Positions 20,464 through 30,408 are shown, counted from the stretch's first letter. The stretch: DNA of 64,000 bases from Synechococcus sp. UW179A (GCF_900473965.1 NZ_UCNJ01000032.1:62001-126000); one strand, 5' to 3'. Numbers and translations are program-made. The notes: a model not told the origin generated them from the sequence alone.

Positions 20464-21222
20464 GTGGGTGAACTGGATTACATGGTCTCCTCCGCCACTC
20501 CGAAGACGAGGCTCCTACTGGTAGACGACGAGGCTCGCCTCACGGAACTCCTGAAGATGGAACTGGAGGTTGAAGGGTATGAAGTTGATGTGGCCGCGGA
20601 TGGTGCGACTGGTCTGATCCGAGCCCGCACGGATCCATCCCCAGACCTCATTGTTCTGGATTGGAATCTTCCTGATTTCAGTGGCGTGGACATCTGCCAG
20701 AGAATCCGCAGTAGCGCCATCACCACACCGATCCTGATGCTCACCGGCCACGACGACGTCGCTGATCGTGTGACGGCTCTGGATGCTGGAGTTGACGACT
20801 ATCTGGTGAAGCCTTTTTCAATCGAAGAACTGATGGCACGACTGCGGGCTATGCAGAGACGTGCCAGCACATTCTCTGGTGCAGCTGGCGATGGACAACA
20901 TCCTGAAACGCTCCAGGTCGGAGATCTGGTGATGAACACGAGCACAAGAGATGTGAGCCGGTCAGGCCAGTTGATTCAGTTATCCGTAAAGGAATACGAA
21001 TTGCTCAATTTCCTGATGCGTGGTCAGGGGAAAGTGCTTGAACGTTCCGAAATCATGCACGGAGTCTGGGGTGAGAACTTTTACGGTGATGACAATCTGC
21101 TCGATGTTTACATCCGCTACCTACGTCAGAAGATCGAATCAAGTGAGCGTCCTGCATTAATCCACACCGTGAGAGGTGTGGGTTTCATCTTGCGAGAAGA
21201 GCGTCAGCTTGAGACCTCATGA
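20464..21222 (+). CDS. OmpR/PhoB-family response regulator
   Basis: Two-component transcription factor of 252 residues. The receiver domain has the acidic pair VDDE, the phospho-acceptor Asp at about residue 66 in VLDWNLPD, the Thr in MLTGHDD and the Lys in YLVKPFS. A winged-helix DNA-binding domain follows (VWGENFYGDDNLLDVYIRYL). The start is a GTG; an ATG six codons later is the alternative. No sensor kinase is adjacent, so it is an orphan regulator here. Confidence 0.92.
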   Translation: MGELDYMVSSATPKTRLLLVDDEARLTELLKMELEVEGYEVDVAADGATGLIRARTDPSPDLIVLDWNLPDFSGVDICQRIRSSAITTPILMLTGHDDVADRVTALDAGVDDYLVKPFSIEELMARLRAMQRRASTFSGAAGDGQHPETLQVGDLVMNTSTRDVSRSGQLIQLSVKEYELLNFLMRGQGKVLERSEIMHGVWGENFYGDDNLLDVYIRYLRQKIESSERPALIHTVRGVGFILREERQLETS

Positions 21223-22188
21223 GTCCTGTGAACGCTCGAGACTGGTCATCAGCTGCCCCACAAGCAGCGACACGGCGTCTGCACCGGAAGCAGTGAGCGG
21301 GTTGAGGTCAAGATCGCCAGGATCGACAGCCACCCAGCCACCGGCCTCAGGCTTACGCAGTTCAAAATGCAGATGCGGTCCTGTACTAAGCCCCGTACTG
21401 CCAACACGGCCGATCACTTCACCCTGACGAACCTTCTGGCCGGACTTCACGTAAATCTCTGAAAGATGTCCATACAGGGTCCGACGTGTGGGCTGGGCAT
21501 GATCCAGCTCCACAGCAATGCCATAACCACCCGCGAGACCGCTGCTCAGGACCGTGCCAGACAACGCAGCGACCACTGGGGTCCCTTCAGGGGCAGCCAG
21601 GTCCTTGCCGGCATGCATCAGCCATCTGCCGATGATCGGATGGATCCGCCAGCCGAATTCACTGGTGGTGATGGCTGAACCGATGATCGGGAACAGCAGC
21701 TTGCGATCACCGTTGCCAGAGATCGACGCGGGCCTGGGTGAAACCGCAAACACCGTCTCCAGACGGAACGTGGCAGAGGAGCCTGCCAGCAAAGCTTTCA
21801 CCGGTACTGAGATCGGAGGAAGCGGTGTGCCATCAAAGCCGCGTCTGGACAACCCGGTGAGCGTTTCGTCACGACCTTTCCAGACAACGCGTGGTTGCAG
21901 ACGGGAACTACGGCGGCGCACCGCCACACCACTGCTGCATTCTTGCTGCGAGAGCGCACCGCTGCGGCAGGCCTTCTGGAACGCCGGAACATCGATGGGT
22001 CGGGCCTGTTCCCCCGTTTCAAGCTGCCGACGCTCGAGCGGTGTGATGACGCGATTTCGTTCGAGGGACTCCAGCGAACGATCGAAGGTCAGCGGCGGTG
22101 GTAGCGGCTTGAGCTCAGGAGGATTCACTGGCCCCTGCAGGGCAGGGATGGACAGCAGAACCGATGCGGCAAGCCAACGCAGAACCAA
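21217..22188 (-). CDS. M23-family (LytM) cell-wall metallopeptidase, secreted
   Basis: A 323-residue exported protein with an N-terminal signal peptide (RWLAASVLLSIPALQG). The C-terminal M23 domain has zinc-binding HAGKDLAAPEGTPV and GPHLHFELRKP, the complete family motif, so it is likely catalytically competent on peptidoglycan cross-links. The start is a TTG; the coding ends overlap the convergent regulator gene by 6 bases. Confidence 0.88.
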   Translation of the reverse strand: MVLRWLAASVLLSIPALQGPVNPPELKPLPPPLTFDRSLESLERNRVITPLERRQLETGEQARPIDVPAFQKACRSGALSQQECSSGVAVRRRSSRLQPRVVWKGRDETLTGLSRRGFDGTPLPPISVPVKALLAGSSATFRLETVFAVSPRPASISGNGDRKLLFPIIGSAITTSEFGWRIHPIIGRWLMHAGKDLAAPEGTPVVAALSGTVLSSGLAGGYGIAVELDHAQPTRRTLYGHLSEIYVKSGQKVRQGEVIGRVGSTGLSTGPHLHFELRKPEAGGWVAVDPGDLDLNPLTASGADAVSLLVGQLMTSLERSQDS

Positions 22189-22218
22189 CGGATCAAGACG
22201 GTCTCATCGAACGAGACT

Positions 22219-22989
22219 TTAGAGATCCTGTTCAGGACTGTCAGTCCAACGGGTCCAGCTGGTCCTCCGGGTCCCCTGCTCCAAAAGCAGACGTCCGTCC
22301 ATGCCAATGCCTCGCACTTGCCAGGCCTCTCCCGTGGCTGGATCAGCAACCGATTCAGCCCAGAGACGCTGCTCGGCCTGACGGACCACCATGCAAGGCT
22401 CAAGCGCCAACTCGCGGGCGCGGTCGAGTGCTCGCAGCACGGCTGCCTGCCAGATCCTCAGCCGACATCGCCCTGAAGAAAGAAGTTGCCGAAGGGAAAC
22501 CGCACTTGGGGGCACAGGATTATTCACGTTGAGCCCGACCCCGATCCTGGCTAGTCGGACCCGGCTGCCGCGGAAGACCAGGGTGGGCAGCACACCGGCC
22601 AGTTTGCGGGAATCAATCATCAGATCATTGGGCCACTTGATAGACACCCGCAGGCCAGTGGACTCGACCTGCTCCGCCAAAGCAAGAGCCACTGTGAGAC
22701 CAAACAAGCCCGTTGAGCATTGCTGCTGAGGCCAGGGAAGAGCCGCGCTCAACCAGACACCACCCATCGGTGCCATCCAGCGGCGTCCGTACTGTCCATG
22801 GCCACGGATCTGATGATCAGCCAACACAGCGCGTGAATGGAGGTCACACCAGGGCTGTTGCACAAGCCATTGAGACAGCTCGGTCTCAGTGCTGGCACAG
22901 ACGCCCAACCGCCTCAGCCACCAGGAGTCATGACCATGGCGCCGCAGATCATGCAGCAATAGCCCCCGGCCCGTCCGCACAAAGGTCAA
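22219..22989 (-). CDS. birA: Biotin-[acetyl-CoA-carboxylase] ligase
   Basis: Attaches biotin to AccB for fatty-acid synthesis. Biotin-binding GHGQYGRRW and substrate motif IKWPNDLMI are present, along with KLAGVLP and IGVGLNVNN. It lacks the N-terminal DNA-binding domain, so it is a class I ligase. The start I use is a TTG that overlaps the stop of the upstream aminotransferase (TTGA); a GTG three codons later is an alternative. Confidence 0.9.
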   Translation of the reverse strand: MTFVRTGRGLLLHDLRRHGHDSWWLRRLGVCASTETELSQWLVQQPWCDLHSRAVLADHQIRGHGQYGRRWMAPMGGVWLSAALPWPQQQCSTGLFGLTVALALAEQVESTGLRVSIKWPNDLMIDSRKLAGVLPTLVFRGSRVRLARIGVGLNVNNPVPPSAVSLRQLLSSGRCRLRIWQAAVLRALDRARELALEPCMVVRQAEQRLWAESVADPATGEAWQVRGIGMDGRLLLEQGTRRTSWTRWTDSPEQDL

Positions 22990-24179
22990 TGGCGCTTCTC
23001 CCACCAGGGCTGTAGGCGGGTGACAGCGTTCTCCAGATCCTTGACAGGACGGACAAGAGCCAGCCGCAACCAACCGCGACCCGCATCACCAAAGCCGGAA
23101 CCGGGGGTCAGCGCCACGCCGCAGTGATCCAACAACTCAGCCGCAAGTTGTTCATCGCTCCAGCCCCTGGCACTCGCCCATTCCGGAATAGGCATCCAGA
23201 GGTAGAGGGCCATGGATGGAATTGGCACGGTCCAGCCAAGATCAGCCAAGGCCTGTCGCATGCGGTCGCGGCGCTGGCGATAAACAGGCAGGAGACGTGA
23301 TGGCCAGTCGGCATGTTGATCCAGCGCCACCACCGCGCCCCGCTGAAGCGCCTGGCACTGATTGAAGTCAACGACACCTTTGAGCTGGCGCAACGCATGG
23401 ATCAACGGGGCAGCCCCCACCGCAAACGCCAATCGGAATCCTCCGAGACACCATCCCTTGGACAAAGAGAAGAATTCGATTCCTCGCTCACGCCAGTGGG
23501 GACAGCGCAGCAGTGATGGGGCATCGCCCTCCAGCGCCAGATCCACATAAGGGTTGTCGTGGGCCAGCACCAGATCGTGTTGAACCGATCGGTGCATGGC
23601 CTCATCCAGCCAGGCCTGCTCTCCAGTGCGGGCGGTGGGGTTATGAGGAAAACCGAGCACCATCAAACCCAACTGCTGCCATTGGTCTGAAGAGAGCGCG
23701 TCGAAGTCTGGAGCCCAGTCCCGCTCAGCCGTCAGTGGAAGGGTGTGAATGTCGGCATCCGCCAGTTCTAGGCCACCCCGGTGAGAGGGGTAGGAGGGGT
23801 CAAGAATCAGAGCCGAATCGCCGGGATCAAGAACTGCGAGAGGCAGATGAGCTGTACCTTCCTGCGATCCCACCAGCAGCAGCACTTCGGTCTCGGCGTC
23901 CACTTGAACCCCGAAGCGCTGCTGACACCATGAGGCAGCAGCACTCCTGAACGATTGCGTCCCTGCATGAAGGCAGTACGAGGAGCTAGAGGAATGCTGA
24001 AGCACCTCGGCCATGGCTTCCACGGCAGCGACTGGTGGCGCCAAATCAGTGGAGCCGAGAGAAAGATCGATCAGAGCCTGGTGCTTCTGACGTTCACTGT
24101 CGACGTATGCCGATTTGCGCCTGTCATTGCGATCGAAGACGCCGCTGCCGAGTCTTGCGAGGCGATCAGAGGTGATCAT
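22986..24179 (-). CDS. PLP-dependent class I/II aminotransferase
   Basis: A 397-residue fold-type I enzyme. The PLP lysine is in SLSKGWCLGGFRLAF; other family residues include GSQEGTAHL, DPSYPSHRGG and GFPHNPTA. It resembles the succinyldiaminopimelate/LL-diaminopimelate or aspartate transaminase branch, so a role in lysine or another amino acid pathway is likely but not provable here. The gene is coupled to birA by a 4-base overlap. Confidence 0.85.
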   Translation of the reverse strand: MITSDRLARLGSGVFDRNDRRKSAYVDSERQKHQALIDLSLGSTDLAPPVAAVEAMAEVLQHSSSSSYCLHAGTQSFRSAAASWCQQRFGVQVDAETEVLLLVGSQEGTAHLPLAVLDPGDSALILDPSYPSHRGGLELADADIHTLPLTAERDWAPDFDALSSDQWQQLGLMVLGFPHNPTARTGEQAWLDEAMHRSVQHDLVLAHDNPYVDLALEGDAPSLLRCPHWRERGIEFFSLSKGWCLGGFRLAFAVGAAPLIHALRQLKGVVDFNQCQALQRGAVVALDQHADWPSRLLPVYRQRRDRMRQALADLGWTVPIPSMALYLWMPIPEWASARGWSDEQLAAELLDHCGVALTPGSGFGDAGRGWLRLALVRPVKDLENAVTRLQPWWEKRH

Positions 24180-24222
24180 CCAGAAAAGTCTGCAGTTGAA
24201 GGCGGGTGATCAAGGTCCCTGA

Positions 24223-25002
24223 TCAGATCTTGTCGATGGAGCGGCGGAGCTCTTCAAGGTCATTGTCGACTTCCGAGACATTGACAGGCTTTACAGCATC
24301 AGCCTTGCCTTGTTCAGCTGCTGGAAGTGCAACGGCTTCCGGCCCACCCGCCAGTTGCTGACGAAGGGCAGCGAGATCATCATCAACATCATCACCACCC
24401 TCAAGGGCTGCAAACTGGCTCTCCAGATCGGCGCCTGCCAACTCAGCTGCTGCCTGACTGCTGGCTTCCATCGCCTGAACCTTGTCCTCCATCCGCTCAA
24501 AAGCGGCCATGGCGGAATTGCTGCCCATATTTCCCACTGCACTCTGGAGCTGCTGCTGAGCCTTGGCCGCCTGGGCCCTGGCCTTGAGCATGTCCTTCTT
24601 GGTCCGCGCCTCGGCGATCTTGCCTTCGAGTGCCACAAGACTCTTCTTAAGAGTTTCCACCTGGGCGTCCTGACCCTGCACCTGCTTGGCCAGAGCGGCA
24701 GAGGTCTCCTGGAATGTTTTCCGCCGGGTAAGTGCCTCTCGGGCCAAATCCTCTTCGTTCTTCTTGAGAGCGAGCTCCGCCCGTTCGTACCAGGTGCGCG
24801 CCTGGGATTCAGCTTGATCCGCCTGATTGCGAAGGCGCTTCTGACTGGCGATCGCCATGGCGACAGCCTGGCGAAGCTTCACCAGATCCTCCTGCATATC
24901 CGCAACGGATTGGTCGAGAATCTTGACGGGATCCTCGGCCTTGCTCACGAGATCGTTGACGTTGGCGCGCAGCAGTCGGCTGAGCCTGTCGAAGAAACCC
25001 AT
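24223..25002 (-). CDS. vipp1: PspA/IM30 family protein (VIPP1)
   Basis: ESCRT-III-like membrane-remodelling protein that supports thylakoid biogenesis and membrane stress response. Starts MGFFDRLSRLLRANVNDLV, the canonical amphipathic helix, followed by long coiled-coil helices (residues about 25-185). An additional C-terminal acidic tail ending in LEELRRSIDKI is the feature that separates VIPP1 from plain PspA. It stands alone without other psp genes. Confidence 0.92.
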   Translation of the reverse strand: MGFFDRLSRLLRANVNDLVSKAEDPVKILDQSVADMQEDLVKLRQAVAMAIASQKRLRNQADQAESQARTWYERAELALKKNEEDLAREALTRRKTFQETSAALAKQVQGQDAQVETLKKSLVALEGKIAEARTKKDMLKARAQAAKAQQQLQSAVGNMGSNSAMAAFERMEDKVQAMEASSQAAAELAGADLESQFAALEGGDDVDDDLAALRQQLAGGPEAVALPAAEQGKADAVKPVNVSEVDNDLEELRRSIDKI

Positions 25003-25084
25003 GGATCGGGGCGAGCAGCAATTCGAGCGTAGCGAGCAAATCAAGAGCACTTGCCTAAGGTCGATTCAAAAATCGGCAATTGGC

Positions 25085-25630
25085 ATGGGTCGGGCCCCGA
25101 AATCGCAGCGGCGCCGCTTCGGGAAAGGAGAAGTGCTGTTGCCTCCTGAACCGGCACCCGTTCAACCGATTAGCGATTGTCTGGAGGCTCTTAAACGCAA
25201 TTGGAGACAGGAGGGTTCACTGGCTGCGCTCTGGCAGGACTGGCCGAAACTGGCCGGCGATCCCCTCTCCAGCCATTGCCAACCACTGGCGCTGCGGAGC
25301 GGAACGCTGATCGTGGGGGCCAAATATCCCCAGTGGCGCCAGGCCTTGCTTTACAGCAAACCACAGCTGCTCGCAGCCATTCGTGCGGCAGGCCATCCAG
25401 TACGCGATCTGCGGATTCAGCAACACCATCCATCAGCGCGGGAGGTGGGCACAGATCCCCTCGAGGAATGGAAACAACACCCAAGTCGCATTGATGTGCA
25501 TGGCATCGCGGCATGTCCCCGTTGTGGAAGCCCCTCTCCCCTGGGAGAAATGGCGCAGTGGGGGCATTGCAGCTTCTGCCGCCGCATCCAACTGAGTGAA
25601 TTATCGACGCAGGGTGATCGCGATCAGTAA
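25085..25630 (+). CDS. DUF721 (DciA-like) protein with C-terminal zinc ribbon
   Basis: A 181-residue protein. The DUF721 domain (LAALWQDWPKLAGDPLSSHC, LIVGAKYPQWRQALLY) is the family of DciA, the ancestral loader of replicative helicase. After a linker, two CxxC pairs (CPRCGSP and HCSFC) form a probable zinc ribbon. I start at the ATG giving MGRAPKSQRRR; the longer open frame overlaps vipp1 on the other strand. The convergent glycosyltransferase gene overlaps its 3' end by 7 bases. Confidence 0.82.
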   Translation: MGRAPKSQRRRFGKGEVLLPPEPAPVQPISDCLEALKRNWRQEGSLAALWQDWPKLAGDPLSSHCQPLALRSGTLIVGAKYPQWRQALLYSKPQLLAAIRAAGHPVRDLRIQQHHPSAREVGTDPLEEWKQHPSRIDVHGIAACPRCGSPSPLGEMAQWGHCSFCRRIQLSELSTQGDRDQ

Positions 25631-27480
25631 CGCTCAGGTCGCGGTTTCTTCCAGGTGAGAACCACACCTTCATCGCGCAGATCAGCAGCACGCTGCTCAA
25701 GCCGTGATCTGTCCAGCCGCCACAACTCGTAAATGCCTGCGCTGGCCAGCTTCTGAGGTTGGAGACCCTGCCAGTGCTGCTTGGCTGCCGTTCCACGATT
25801 AATGACGACAAGCACCGAGGGGGAAGCGTCGACCTCGGTAGTGGGCAAACCCTGGAAACCTTGTCGCTGCTCATAGCTGAGACGATCAGCGAGGTTGGCG
25901 AGAGCTGCCCTTGACTGGCCTTCGTAGACCACCACCTGATCCGTGTAGAAGTGAAGTGAAGGCTTGAGCACGCCGATCATCGCCAGGGGTTCTCCTGGAC
26001 GGCGTTGCGCCACAACCTGATTGGCGACCTGCCGCACCGGCAGCTGACGGACGCGATCGCCAAGCTGGATCATCGGCACGAGGGCAATGAGCTGAAACAG
26101 CACCATCGGTCCCTGCCAGGCCAGCAGTCGTCCGGGCACAGAGCCCCACAAACTCCAAGTTCCAAGCAGAACAGCAACGATGAAACACACTGCAGCTCTG
26201 ATCACCAAACCACTGGCCATCAGCTCAGCCGGAAGGGTCGGCATCTCCGGATCCTGAATCAGAGGAATCCAGAGGGGCGAGGCCAGCAGGCCAGCCGCCA
26301 GGATCGCTGTGAGAAGCGCAGTTGAACCCCAGGCGATCAGCAACCCTCTGCGTCGCTGTAGAGACGGGGCAAGGGCTGTAGAGGCAATCAGCAAGGCTGC
26401 GGCCGGTGTAGCTGGCAGCCAATAGCTGGGCAACTTGGTCGCCGCTGCGGTGAACAGCAGAAACACTGCCAACAGCCAGCAGCCAGCGAAAGGGCCCAAG
26501 CTGTCGCGAGCCGGAATGCGCTGGAAGGAAGCACCTCCCACGAAATCGGCAATCACCCTCCCCAATCCGAAAAAGAGCAGCGGAGTGAAGGGGAATGACG
26601 CCACCACTAACACAGGTCCGAAAAACCACCAGGGCTGCAGATGGTCGTTCACCACGCTGGTAAGGCGCTGAAGATTGTGATATCCGAAAAAGCTGTCCCA
26701 AAAAGGCTGCCCCTCCACCAGCAGCTCTGCTGCATACCAGGGAAGACTGATCAAGCCTGTAATCAGGAGTCCTTGCAAAGGCCTCAGAGAACTCCACAGA
26801 CCTAACAGATCCCGGCGAATCACAGCGAACAGCACCAAAGTGATCCCTGTGAGAACCACCGCCACTGGGCCTTTCGTCAAGACGGCGAAAGCCAGAACGA
26901 TCCAGGCCAGCCACCAACGTCGACCCGATCCACTCACATAGCAGCGCCATTGGCAGAGCAGGCTGAGAGCGAGCGTCCCCGTCAGGAGCGAATCACTAAC
27001 AGCGGTCCTGCTCCAGATCAGCACGAGTGGGGACAGGGCGAACGCAAGCGCTGCGGCGATGGCCGTCCGACGGGGATAGGAATCGCCCTGCAATGGGTGG
27101 CGCAGCAGGGTGTCCCCCAGAGCGAGCATGGTCAACACCGAGGCCAGGGCAGAGGGCAGCCGAGCCGCCCACGTACCGAGCGGGTCCCAGACGTTTCCGG
27201 CCGGCAGGGCATATCCCAGCCCCATCAGCCAATACACCAGTGGTGGTTTGTCGAACCGGGGCAGCCCGTTGACCCTTGGCGTGAGCCAGTCACCGGTCTC
27301 CGCCATGGCACGGCCCGACGCCGCGAATAAAGGAGGCGTTTCGTCAACGAGACCGGTATTACCGAGCTGCCAGCAGAAGATCGCCAGTGCCAACACCAGG
27401 ATGAGCAGCATTCCACGCCGACGCTGGCGAGCGGTTGGACGAACGACTGAAGGAGTCGGTGCTGATGAATCCGCTGTCAT
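25624..27480 (-). CDS. ArnT/PMT-like (GT39) membrane glycosyltransferase
   Basis: A 618-residue polytopic protein of about 11 helices with the family N-terminal loop motif (GLVDETPPLFAASGRAM) carrying the acidic catalytic residue, and DKPPLVYWLMG. The C-terminal soluble part ends in a basic region. It would transfer a sugar from a polyprenyl-phosphate donor to lipid, glycan or protein. Its ATG touches the stop of the next GT4 gene, suggesting one surface-glycan operon. Confidence 0.85.
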   Translation of the reverse strand: MTADSSAPTPSVVRPTARQRRRGMLLILVLALAIFCWQLGNTGLVDETPPLFAASGRAMAETGDWLTPRVNGLPRFDKPPLVYWLMGLGYALPAGNVWDPLGTWAARLPSALASVLTMLALGDTLLRHPLQGDSYPRRTAIAAALAFALSPLVLIWSRTAVSDSLLTGTLALSLLCQWRCYVSGSGRRWWLAWIVLAFAVLTKGPVAVVLTGITLVLFAVIRRDLLGLWSSLRPLQGLLITGLISLPWYAAELLVEGQPFWDSFFGYHNLQRLTSVVNDHLQPWWFFGPVLVVASFPFTPLLFFGLGRVIADFVGGASFQRIPARDSLGPFAGCWLLAVFLLFTAAATKLPSYWLPATPAAALLIASTALAPSLQRRRGLLIAWGSTALLTAILAAGLLASPLWIPLIQDPEMPTLPAELMASGLVIRAAVCFIVAVLLGTWSLWGSVPGRLLAWQGPMVLFQLIALVPMIQLGDRVRQLPVRQVANQVVAQRRPGEPLAMIGVLKPSLHFYTDQVVVYEGQSRAALANLADRLSYEQRQGFQGLPTTEVDASPSVLVVINRGTAAKQHWQGLQPQKLASAGIYELWRLDRSRLEQRAADLRDEGVVLTWKKPRPERY

Positions 27481-28583
27481 CAGGAGATGGTGCCATCCAC
27501 TGGTGTCAGCCCCCTGCGGATCCAGGCTTCAACTCGAGCTGCCAATCCTTCTTGACTCGCGCAACGCTCCACCCAACGACGGCAGGCACGACGGTCGATG
27601 GCCGACACCTGAAGTGTTGCTTTTGCAAGGGCTTCACGATCATCGGCGGCTACCAGCCAACCGGTTTCACCGTCTTGAATGATCTCTCCAGGGCCGCCAC
27701 GGTTGTAGGCGATCACTGGCACACCACAAGCCAAAGCCTCAACGACAACATTGCCGTAGGCCTCATTCCACTTGGGCGTGTTGAGCAGCGCTCTGCAACC
27801 TCCAAGCTCGCGCTGCAGCTCAGCTGTGGGCTTGAAGCCGCACCATTCAACCGTGCCCGCTGGAACGGCACTCTCGACCCGCTTCGCATAGGCAGCGTCC
27901 TCCACCAGCCCCCAAACGCGCAGTGTCTCGCCAAGCTGGGCCGCAACCGACGCCGCATCCTCAAGCCCCTTTTCGGGGGCCACACGTCCAGCCCAGCCCA
28001 ACGGACCACCCGTTGTGAGCTGCAGCTCATAACGGGAGAGATCGAAACCGTTACCGACCACCTCAGGGGGCCTAACCAGGGCGAAGTCGTCGGCCTGACG
28101 CCGGGTGTGAAACGCAAGGCGGCGCTGATCCCATCGGGCCAAATCAGCCACCGCACCGTCCATCACCGCAGACACGGACCCCATACTCACGAGGTGAAAA
28201 ATGTTTGGGGCCACGTGGGGAGTGAGCCATAGCGGCAGCCAGTCGTATCCGAAATTGAGTAGAGCATCGGCATCGCTGCCCAGCCCCAAGGCGCGATCCC
28301 AGAGACGAGGCAGCACAGCATCTCTGGGAATCCGCATCGGTGCGTTCCGATCCGCATGCTGCCAACTCGGCTGATCAACCCCCGGGACGGTGTGAAGTGT
28401 CACTGTGCCGTCTGTCACCGGTGAACAGGAACCCTCCGGGGCAACAAGATGCAGGCGATGCCCACGCTGGACCAGGCCCTTCAGCAACGAAGCAAGCGTG
28501 AGCTCAACCCCGCCGCCCCTGCCAGTTCCGAGTTGTCCTACGGGTGTGCTTACTAGCACCAGAGTCAGAGGACGATCATTCAT
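27480..28583 (-). CDS. GT4-family glycosyltransferase
   Basis: A 367-residue GT-B glycosyltransferase. The N-terminal acceptor domain has GTGRGGGVELTLASLL and the C-terminal nucleotide-sugar domain has GWAGRVAPEKGLED and EAYGNVVVEALACGVPVIAY. The start MNDRPLTLVL overlaps the upstream transporter gene as ATGA. Substrates are unknown; the neighbour suggests cell-envelope glycan synthesis. Confidence 0.88.
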   Translation of the reverse strand: MNDRPLTLVLVSTPVGQLGTGRGGGVELTLASLLKGLVQRGHRLHLVAPEGSCSPVTDGTVTLHTVPGVDQPSWQHADRNAPMRIPRDAVLPRLWDRALGLGSDADALLNFGYDWLPLWLTPHVAPNIFHLVSMGSVSAVMDGAVADLARWDQRRLAFHTRRQADDFALVRPPEVVGNGFDLSRYELQLTTGGPLGWAGRVAPEKGLEDAASVAAQLGETLRVWGLVEDAAYAKRVESAVPAGTVEWCGFKPTAELQRELGGCRALLNTPKWNEAYGNVVVEALACGVPVIAYNRGGPGEIIQDGETGWLVAADDREALAKATLQVSAIDRRACRRWVERCASQEGLAARVEAWIRRGLTPVDGTIS

Positions 28584-29542
28584 GCCTTCAGGTCTCCGGG
28601 AGGCGCGATCGAGGCTGAAAGCCAGGGCTCCCAGAGACGCTGTCGTTGACTCACCAACAGCACTGAGATCAGCACCAGCAGCACCGCCAACCATTGCAGG
28701 GTGTTAAGCCGTTCCCCCAACAACACTCCCCCGGAGGCAAGCGCAAACACCGGTGTGAGAAATCCAAGCGTGCTGAAACCGGTGAGATCCTCCCGGTTGG
28801 CGAACCAGAAAAAGAGGGAATAGGCCAGAGCACTGCCTAAAAGCGAGGCGTAGGCCATCTGAGCCCAGTCGAAGGCCGACCAGGGTGGGATCAGCTCAGT
28901 GCTGGCATCGAGACCATGCCAAGCGAGCAAAGGTAATCCACCCAGAACCATGTGCCACCCAGTGACCGCCACGGGATCACTGTTTCTGCACGCAAAGCGA
29001 CAGAGCACGGTGCCCAGGGCCATCGCCAAGGCCGCCAGCAGCATCCAGCCCGTGCCGTCCTGCCATCCAGCCTGCAGATCGGAGAGATCAGCCTGCAACC
29101 ACCAGTGCTGAAGTAGAGGTGCCGGAACCCCCAAACAAACGATTCCGGACAGTCCGAGCACAAGACCAACCCAGCCGATCGGATTGATCGATTCGGCGAA
29201 CAGCCAGCGTGCGAGCAGAGCCACGATCAGGGGCTGCGAATCAATCAGAACCGATCCAAGGCCTGCACCAGTGCCCTGCAGTCCCTTGGCGAGAAAAAAC
29301 TGAAAAAGAATCGCATCGACGAGGGTGAAAACCAGAAACCAGCCGCGATCAGCAGGATTAATGGACAGCGGCCTCCCCAGGAAGGGAACGGCGATCAGCA
29401 GCACGATCCCAGCAGGGAGCAGGCGAAGACAGGCCACCAGCGGAGCCCCACCAGATTCCACCAGAGGGGCCATGGCCGCCATTGCAGTCCCCCATAGAGC
29501 GAAGGGCAACACCATCAGCAGCCCGCGCTGCAGCGTCGTCAT
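28580..29542 (-). CDS. DMT-superfamily (EamA) transporter
   Basis: A 320-residue inner-membrane protein with ten helices arranged as two EamA repeats; the signature LPAGIVLLIAVPFLG is in the first and LTPVFALASGGVLLGE in the second. It would move a small metabolite, possibly an amino acid or nucleotide sugar. Its start lies within the gap upstream of sppA, in the opposite direction. Confidence 0.86.
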   Translation of the reverse strand: MTTLQRGLLMVLPFALWGTAMAAMAPLVESGGAPLVACLRLLPAGIVLLIAVPFLGRPLSINPADRGWFLVFTLVDAILFQFFLAKGLQGTGAGLGSVLIDSQPLIVALLARWLFAESINPIGWVGLVLGLSGIVCLGVPAPLLQHWWLQADLSDLQAGWQDGTGWMLLAALAMALGTVLCRFACRNSDPVAVTGWHMVLGGLPLLAWHGLDASTELIPPWSAFDWAQMAYASLLGSALAYSLFFWFANREDLTGFSTLGFLTPVFALASGGVLLGERLNTLQWLAVLLVLISVLLVSQRQRLWEPWLSASIAPPGDLKA

Positions 29543-29595
29543 GGAAGAAGGCCGATAGGGTCCTTTTTAAGATCCGGCGAGTTGAACGGAGGATC

Positions 29596-30408
29596 ATGGG
29601 GTGGCTTTGGCGCCGCAAGTCCAAACGCCGCATGGCGCGCATCGTGATTGAAGGCGCGATCAGTGGCTCGACAAGACGCAGGGTGCTGAAGGCTCTGCGA
29701 GACGTCCAGGAGCGGGAATTCCCGGCACTCCTGCTGCGCATCGATAGTCCAGGAGGAACGGTCGGCGACAGCCAGGAAATCCATGCTGCGCTGCTGCGCC
29801 TGCGCGAAAAAGGCTGCAAGGTAGTGGCAAGCTTCGGGAACATTTCCGCTTCAGGAGGTGTCTATGTCGGCGTGGCAGCTGATTCGATCGTGGCCAATCC
29901 CGGCACGATCACTGGTTCGATCGGTGTCATTCTGCGGGGCAACAACCTCTCGGAATTGCTGGCGAAAGTCGGTGTGCGCTTCGAAACCGTTAAGAGTGGT
30001 GCCTACAAGGACATTCTTTCCCCCGACCGGGCTCTGAGTCCTGAGGAACGTGAACTGCTCCAGAGCTTGATTGACAGCAGTTACGACCAATTCGTCACTG
30101 CCGTTGCCGACGGCCGTGGAATGGACAAAGACAAGGTTCGGACCTTCGCTGATGGACGGGTGTTCAGTGGTGCACAAGCCAAGGATCTGGGCCTTGTGGA
30201 TGAGCTAGGGGATGAGGAACAGGCTCGATTGGTGGCAGCCCGCTTAGCTGAGCTTGATGAGGAGCGCTGTCGTCCTGTGACCCTCGGCAAACCTCGCAAA
30301 CGCCTCCTGCAAAGCCTGCCTGGATCCAGCCTTCTGCTGCGACTCGATCAGTTGCTGACCACGGAACTTGAGCTGAGCGGCCAGCCTCTCTGGATGCACA
30401 GACCATGA
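29596..30408 (+). CDS. sppA: Signal peptide peptidase SppA, short form
   Basis: Clp-like serine protease (S49), about 270 residues. The nucleophile Ser is in NISASGGVYVG and the Lys of the dyad is in VKSGAYKDI. It is the short form found in Gram-positives and many cyanobacteria; the N-terminus MGWLWRRKSKRR shows no clear membrane helix. The start has GGAG 5-9 bases upstream (cggaggatc). It overlaps aroH by 4 bases. Confidence 0.9.
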   Translation: MGWLWRRKSKRRMARIVIEGAISGSTRRRVLKALRDVQEREFPALLLRIDSPGGTVGDSQEIHAALLRLREKGCKVVASFGNISASGGVYVGVAADSIVANPGTITGSIGVILRGNNLSELLAKVGVRFETVKSGAYKDILSPDRALSPEERELLQSLIDSSYDQFVTAVADGRGMDKDKVRTFADGRVFSGAQAKDLGLVDELGDEEQARLVAARLAELDEERCRPVTLGKPRKRLLQSLPGSSLLLRLDQLLTTELELSGQPLWMHRP

